From Lachnospiraceae bacterium UBA7598 (GTDB lineage: Bacteria; Bacillota; Clostridia; Lachnospirales; Lachnospiraceae), in contig DLQV01000059.1 in assembly GCA_002474415.1 (NCBI GenBank), positions 628-9,607 of the forward strand: 8,980 nucleotides of DNA, given 5' to 3'. Position numbers and translations under genes: made by a program. Shown here piece by piece: positions 5,858-8,980 of this stretch (within the stretch, counting starts at the first letter, position 1; every line of letters begins with the position of its first letter). Below the pieces are notes generated by a model. It saw only the letters and a program-made list of their open reading frames with translations. It made no database searches and was not told where the DNA came from.

Positions 5858-7231
5858 TTAAGCATTTTTCTTTTTATTTGCCTCGATCTTTTCTTTTTCT
5901 TCATTCCAGAGCTTCTCTGCGGTAGGTGTCCAGTTTTCGGCATAAGGAGCAGCTTTTTCTTTCAGATTTTCCGGTGACTCCGGAGACTGATAATCGGTGT
6001 TCACAGCCTTTGACTCTTTTACCATCTGGCCAAGCTTATCCGGATTCTCAAGCATCGGGCACGGACGAAGCATATTGTCATTGAATGGCTGGTTGTCATG
6101 ATATGCCTGGAATAACGGACTCTTTAAGGCATCCAACAGACTGCAGTCATGAATATTTGCATTGGAGTAATGAATGAATACACATGGCTCCACATCACCC
6201 TTGGCATTGATATGTAAGTATCTTCGTCCACCGGCAATACATCCACCAACGAACTGCGCATCATTCTGGAAATCCATGCTAAAGATTGCCTTTGTCTGAC
6301 GGAACTCACGAATGCGGTGGAAAATTTTCTCACGCTGCTCCGGTGTAGGTAAAAGTTCCACTGCTGCATCATTTCCAACCGGCATATAGTGGAAGAACCA
6401 TACAAATAATGCCCCACTCTCAATCAGCATATCAAAGAATTTTTCGCTGGTTACATCATCTAAGTTCTTTCTTGTATAGCAGGTAGAAATACCAAATGGT
6501 AAACCATGGCTCTTTAACAGACTCATAGCGTGCTGTACTTTATCAAATACACCTTCACCTCTTCGTCCATCGTTAGCTGTCTCGAATCCTTCCAGACTGA
6601 TCGCTGGAACAAAGTTCTTGACACGAAGCATCTCCTGGCAGAACTCTTCATCGATCAAAGTACCGTTTGTGAAAGAAAGGAACTCACAATCCGGGTGCAT
6701 CTCACAGATCTTGATCAGGTCTTTTTTACGTACCAGTGGTTCTCCACCTGTATAAATATACATATAGGTACCAAGTTCCTTACCCTGACGTACGATAGAA
6801 TCAATCGTATCCAGATCCAGATTCAGCTGATGACCATACTCTGCTGCCCAGCATCCGGTACAGTGTAAATTACATGCAGAGGTAGGGTCTAACAGAATTG
6901 CCCACGGAATGTTACAGTTGTTTTCTTCAGCAAGTTGTTCCTGTAATGCACTTCCCTTTAAACTTGCATTGAAAATGAAATTCTGGAAGAATGCTTTACG
7001 TACTTCCGGATCCAGCTGGTAAATACGAAGAATTAACTGATACCAGTTTCCTCTTTCCTTAATTACCTTACGGATCATATTTCTCTGTGCCTCATACCAT
7101 CCGTCCGGTGCAAATTTGTCAACCATATCCATCAGTTTCGGAATATTCTCCTCTGGATCTTTCTCCATATACTTTAAGGCCTGCTTGATTCCAAAGTTCT
7201 GAATACTCTTCTGTAATGACATTTTATTCAT
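5858..7231 (-). CDS. Radical SAM protein with reduced SPASM/twitch-like C-terminal region
   Basis: The 457-residue protein carries the radical SAM cluster motif C120-x3-C124-x2-C127 (SACNLHCTGCW), which binds the 4Fe-4S cluster that cleaves S-adenosylmethionine. GGEP at 162-165 contacts SAM, and FTNGTLIDEE at 187-196 is typical of the barrel. A helical N-terminal region of about 110 residues precedes the barrel. C331 and C350 (GGCIAGGRRYLHINAKGDVE then PC) match the start of a SPASM/twitch auxiliary-cluster domain; C363 and C391 are further candidate ligands, but the usual late CxxC...C group is missing. The last 25 residues are rich in Lys and Glu. No precursor peptide gene lies next to it, so a peptide substrate is not indicated by context, and the substrate is unknown. 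It has its own promoter and is followed by a strong terminator, so it looks monocistronic. The start follows AAAGGAAG by about 8 bases. The TetR gene lies immediately upstream on the same strand. Confidence 0.9.
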   Translation of the reverse strand: MNKMSLQKSIQNFGIKQALKYMEKDPEENIPKLMDMVDKFAPDGWYEAQRNMIRKVIKERGNWYQLILRIYQLDPEVRKAFFQNFIFNASLKGSALQEQLAEENNCNIPWAILLDPTSACNLHCTGCWAAEYGHQLNLDLDTIDSIVRQGKELGTYMYIYTGGEPLVRKKDLIKICEMHPDCEFLSFTNGTLIDEEFCQEMLRVKNFVPAISLEGFETANDGRRGEGVFDKVQHAMSLLKSHGLPFGISTCYTRKNLDDVTSEKFFDMLIESGALFVWFFHYMPVGNDAAVELLPTPEQREKIFHRIREFRQTKAIFSMDFQNDAQFVGGCIAGGRRYLHINAKGDVEPCVFIHYSNANIHDCSLLDALKSPLFQAYHDNQPFNDNMLRPCPMLENPDKLGQMVKESKAVNTDYQSPESPENLKEKAAPYAENWTPTAEKLWNEEKEKIEANKKKNA

Positions 7232-7297
7232 AATCTCAACTTCCTTTCATTCTGCCGCCATAACATGACAGAAATGTTTTTGTGTAATCTGAAAAGT

Positions 7298-7325
7298 ATT
7301 ATATCTTTTCTCTTCTTAAATTCAA
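7298..7325 (-). promoter_or_regulatory. Promoter of the radical SAM gene
   Basis: A perfect TATAAT (7303-7298) and a -35 TTGAAT (7325-7320) are spaced by 16 bases on the minus strand. Transcription would begin near 7291, leaving a leader of about 60 bases before the ATG at 7231. The inverted repeat cluster at 7326-7347 begins directly upstream of the -35 box. Confidence 0.7.
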
Positions 7326-7347
7326 GTGGACAAATCCACGAATGTGG
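7326..7347. promoter_or_regulatory. Interleaved inverted repeats, candidate operator upstream of the radical SAM promoter
   Basis: GTGGA-CAAA-TCCAC (7326-7339) is a perfect 5-bp inverted repeat. Its right half also forms CCAC-GAAT-GTGG (7336-7347), so three alternating half-sites lie in 22 bases. Flanking GACAAA (7329-7334) and TTTGTC further right add a looser outer symmetry. The block touches the -35 box of the radical SAM promoter. The adjacent TetR-family protein is the obvious candidate binder, as an activator (DhaS-like proteins include activators) or a repressor. This link is inferred from position only. Confidence 0.5.
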
Positions 7348-7391
7348 GTAAATTTTGTCGAATCATGTCACTTTTTTAAGTAGTTTTGCTT

Positions 7392-7949
7392 TTATTTCTG
7401 ATTTTGCACTACATAGCTGGCAATCATTTCCACACTCGAACGCAGTAACGCAATAAACTCTTTCGGGGACATACATTCTCTGTCCTCCAGCCAGCGCACC
7501 AAGGCCGCTAAAAAAGCATCCGAAAAGAAATGAATATAAAATTCCTCGTGTTCTGCCTGTTCCTCTTTTTCCACCATCTCAAGGAATTTACGATTGACAG
7601 GAACTAAAATATCCCGGAAATGTTCCGTAAAAGAATTCTGTCCCTCAACCTGCAGCACCTTGGAATAAAATGTCCGGTGTTTATAGAAATACTCACATAT
7701 TTTTTCCAGTATATCCCATGTAAAGCCGGCATTTTTCCATTCTTCTTCCGAAAAAATCTTTGTGATTTCCGTATCAAAGATCCAGTTGACCAGATCATAT
7801 TTATCTTTGAAATGATAGTAAAAACTTTTGCGGTTCATTCCACATTCTTCGCAAATGTGTGATACGCTGATCTTTGCAAACGGCATCTGTTCTAAAAGTT
7901 TTCGAAGGGCATCTGCAAATGCCTGCTTGGTATCGTTTGCGTATGGCAT
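7392..7949 (-). CDS. TetR/AcrR-family transcriptional regulator (DhaS-like)
   Basis: The 185-residue protein begins with the usual TetR N-terminal helices and helix-turn-helix at about 27-47 (ISVSHICEECGMNRKSFYYHF), followed by KDKYDLVNWIF, the typical end of the DNA-binding domain. The rest is an all-helical ligand and dimer domain of about 125 residues, similar in style to the DhaS-type C-terminal domain (FFSDAFLAALVRWLED; SPKEFIALLRSSVEMI). The ligand is unknown. The start is well supported by AGGGAGGAG about 6 bases before ATG 7949. It lies 77 bases after a MATE exporter gene and 160 bases before the radical SAM gene, all in the same direction. It may control either neighbour: drug-pump regulation by TetR proteins is common, while the inverted repeats ahead of the radical SAM promoter point to that gene. 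No matching full palindrome is seen ahead of its own start. Confidence 0.9.
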   Translation of the reverse strand: MPYANDTKQAFADALRKLLEQMPFAKISVSHICEECGMNRKSFYYHFKDKYDLVNWIFDTEITKIFSEEEWKNAGFTWDILEKICEYFYKHRTFYSKVLQVEGQNSFTEHFRDILVPVNRKFLEMVEKEEQAEHEEFYIHFFSDAFLAALVRWLEDRECMSPKEFIALLRSSVEMIASYVVQNQK

Positions 7950-8001
7950 AACGAACTCCTCCCTGTTCCTTTTCTTCTGTTCTCTTATCCATATCTTAAC
8001 T

Positions 8002-8010
8002 ATTGTACCA
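8002..8010 (-). promoter_or_regulatory. Possible extended -10 promoter of the TetR-family gene
   Basis: On the minus strand TG-G-TACAAT (8010-8002) is an extended -10 element lying between the MATE stop codon and the TetR gene. No good -35 box is present, which extended -10 promoters can tolerate. No terminator hairpin separates the MATE gene from it, so read-through from the exporter gene is equally possible. Confidence 0.4.
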
Positions 8011-8026
8011 CACTTTTTTTATTTTG

Positions 8027-8980
8027 TTACCCTTTTATATCTCTCATGTGGAATTTGTATATATAATAGGAAAGAATCGCTACAATATATTCCGTAACCG
8101 TAAATCCATACCACACACCTGCTGCCTGGAATAAACGGCTCAGTATAAAGGATACCGGCAGCATCACAACAATATAACGCGCCAGGGAAATCAAAAGCGA
8201 TGGCATACCCTTTCCAAGTCCCTCCAGGACTCCGGAAAATGTAACAGAAACTGAGGATACCACAAATCCGAAACTGATGATGCGAAGTGCAGCCCCTCCG
8301 ATTTCCATTGTTGTACGGTTTGTAGTAAACAGTCCCATCAGCTGCTGCGGAATTGCACAGGAAATTGCCATTCCCATAACCATAACCAGTGCGATCAGTC
8401 CCATGGAGGTGCGCGTAATCTTTTTCACCCGGTCATATTCTCCCGCTCCATAATTATATCCAACGAGCGGCCGGATTCCCTGCACAATTCCGTTTGCCGT
8501 CAGATAAATAAATGTCTGCAGTTTATAATAAACTCCGAGCACCAGAATATAACTTCCCGGAAACGGCGCAAGGATTGCATTTAATGCCGACACCTGAATA
8601 GAAGGAAGTGCCAGATTTAGTGTCGCCGGGATTCCGATGGTATAAATATTTTTTATCACACCTCCGGTTGTTTTCATGTTTGCAACATTAACTTTTACAT
8701 GCATTGGCCGTGCAAAATAAAACAGCAGATATCCCGCCAGAGTTACCAGCTGGCCAATTCCCGTTGCATATGCCGCACCTGCAATTCCAAGCTTTGGTAC
8801 CGGTCCTAAGCCAAAGATCATAACCGGATCTAAAATAATATTGGTCACACATCCAAGCATCATGCAGATCATGGACACCTTCATCCGCCCGACCGCCTGA
8901 AAGATCTTTTCATATGCAAGCCCCAGACCAATGATCGGTGCAAACGCAAATACGCGCATGGAATAGGTACATGCCAGTGT
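8027..8980 (-). CDS. MATE-family efflux transporter (5' end beyond window edge)
   Basis: The frame is open to the right edge; codons above the ATG at 8959 read TLACTYS without a stop, so the true start lies outside. The 317 visible residues are a polytopic membrane protein with about eight hydrophobic segments. Seen: AVGRMKVSMICMMLGCVTNI and ILDPVMIFGLGPVPKLGIAG, the characteristic mid-region of the MATE N-lobe, and QGIRPLVGYNYGAGEYDRVK, the matching conserved region in the C-lobe. A full MATE protein is about 450 residues, so roughly the first third is missing. These proteins export cationic drugs, dyes or metabolites in exchange for sodium or protons. The substrate cannot be read from sequence. 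A TetR-family gene follows on the same strand. Confidence 0.92.
   Translation of the reverse strand, partial: TLACTYSMRVFAFAPIIGLGLAYEKIFQAVGRMKVSMICMMLGCVTNIILDPVMIFGLGPVPKLGIAGAAYATGIGQLVTLAGYLLFYFARPMHVKVNVANMKTTGGVIKNIYTIGIPATLNLALPSIQVSALNAILAPFPGSYILVLGVYYKLQTFIYLTANGIVQGIRPLVGYNYGAGEYDRVKKITRTSMGLIALVMVMGMAISCAIPQQLMGLFTTNRTTMEIGGAALRIISFGFVVSSVSVTFSGVLEGLGKGMPSLLISLARYIVVMLPVSFILSRLFQAAGVWYGFTVTEYIVAILSYYIYKFHMRDIKG

Noticed and set aside
7262..7280. AACAT...ATGTT inverted repeat in the radical SAM leader as a riboswitch
   Set aside because: The stem is only 5 bp and the leader of about 60 bases is too short and simple for a known riboswitch class.
7376..7391. ACTT-TTTT-AAGT element after the TetR gene as a terminator
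   Set aside because: The stem is 4 bp of mostly A-T pairs and no T-run follows on the minus strand.

Overview
The window looks like chromosomal DNA of a low-to-moderate GC, anaerobic, gut-type Firmicute, most likely a Lachnospiraceae member (Blautia, Ruminococcus or Coprococcus relatives). This rests on codon use, strong AGGAGG-type ribosome sites, and the kinds of genes present: a YesN/AraC-like membrane regulator, a DUF6110-like small protein beside a P-type ATPase, a LysM-M14 peptidase, a DhaS-like TetR protein and a MATE transporter. The assignment is inferred from protein style; no rRNA or tRNA gene is present. All seven genes lie on the minus strand, so transcription runs from the right edge to the left edge. 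No mobile element, CRISPR array or RNA gene was seen.

Right part (8980 to 7392): the C-terminal two thirds of a MATE-family multidrug exporter enters from the right edge. After 77 bases comes a TetR/AcrR-family regulator with a strong ribosome site and its own possible extended -10 promoter. They could form a drug-response pair, or the regulator could act on the next gene.

Middle right (7391 to 5762): a 160-base gap holds a good promoter, with interleaved GTGG/CCAC inverted repeats just upstream of its -35 box. This drives a 457-residue radical SAM protein with a reduced SPASM-like C-terminal cluster region; its substrate is unknown. A strong hairpin with runs of A and T on both sides closes this unit.

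Middle left (5734 to 3139): a promoter leads to a 109-residue DUF6110-like protein (one membrane helix, amphipathic helix, acidic tail). A 62-base gap with a perfect 13-bp hairpin follows, then a 706-residue P1B-type heavy-metal ATPase. The ATPase has intact phosphorylation and nucleotide-handling motifs but departs from two family hallmarks: the membrane metal motif reads FSC instead of CPC/SPC, and the HP dipeptide of the nucleotide domain reads HS. Both proteins end in acidic tails that share EEVTEE. This pair is the most promising candidate for a poorly described system: a metal pump with a small membrane partner, and a built-in RNA structure that may set their ratio.

Left part (3138 to 1): an M14 zinc peptidase with peptidoglycan-binding and LysM domains but no signal peptide, probably a spore or cell-wall gamma-D-glutamyl-DAP endopeptidase. 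It is followed by a separate promoter and a membrane regulator with an extracellular sensor, HAMP and YesN-like cytoplasmic region. Its expected AraC DNA-binding domain lies beyond the left edge.
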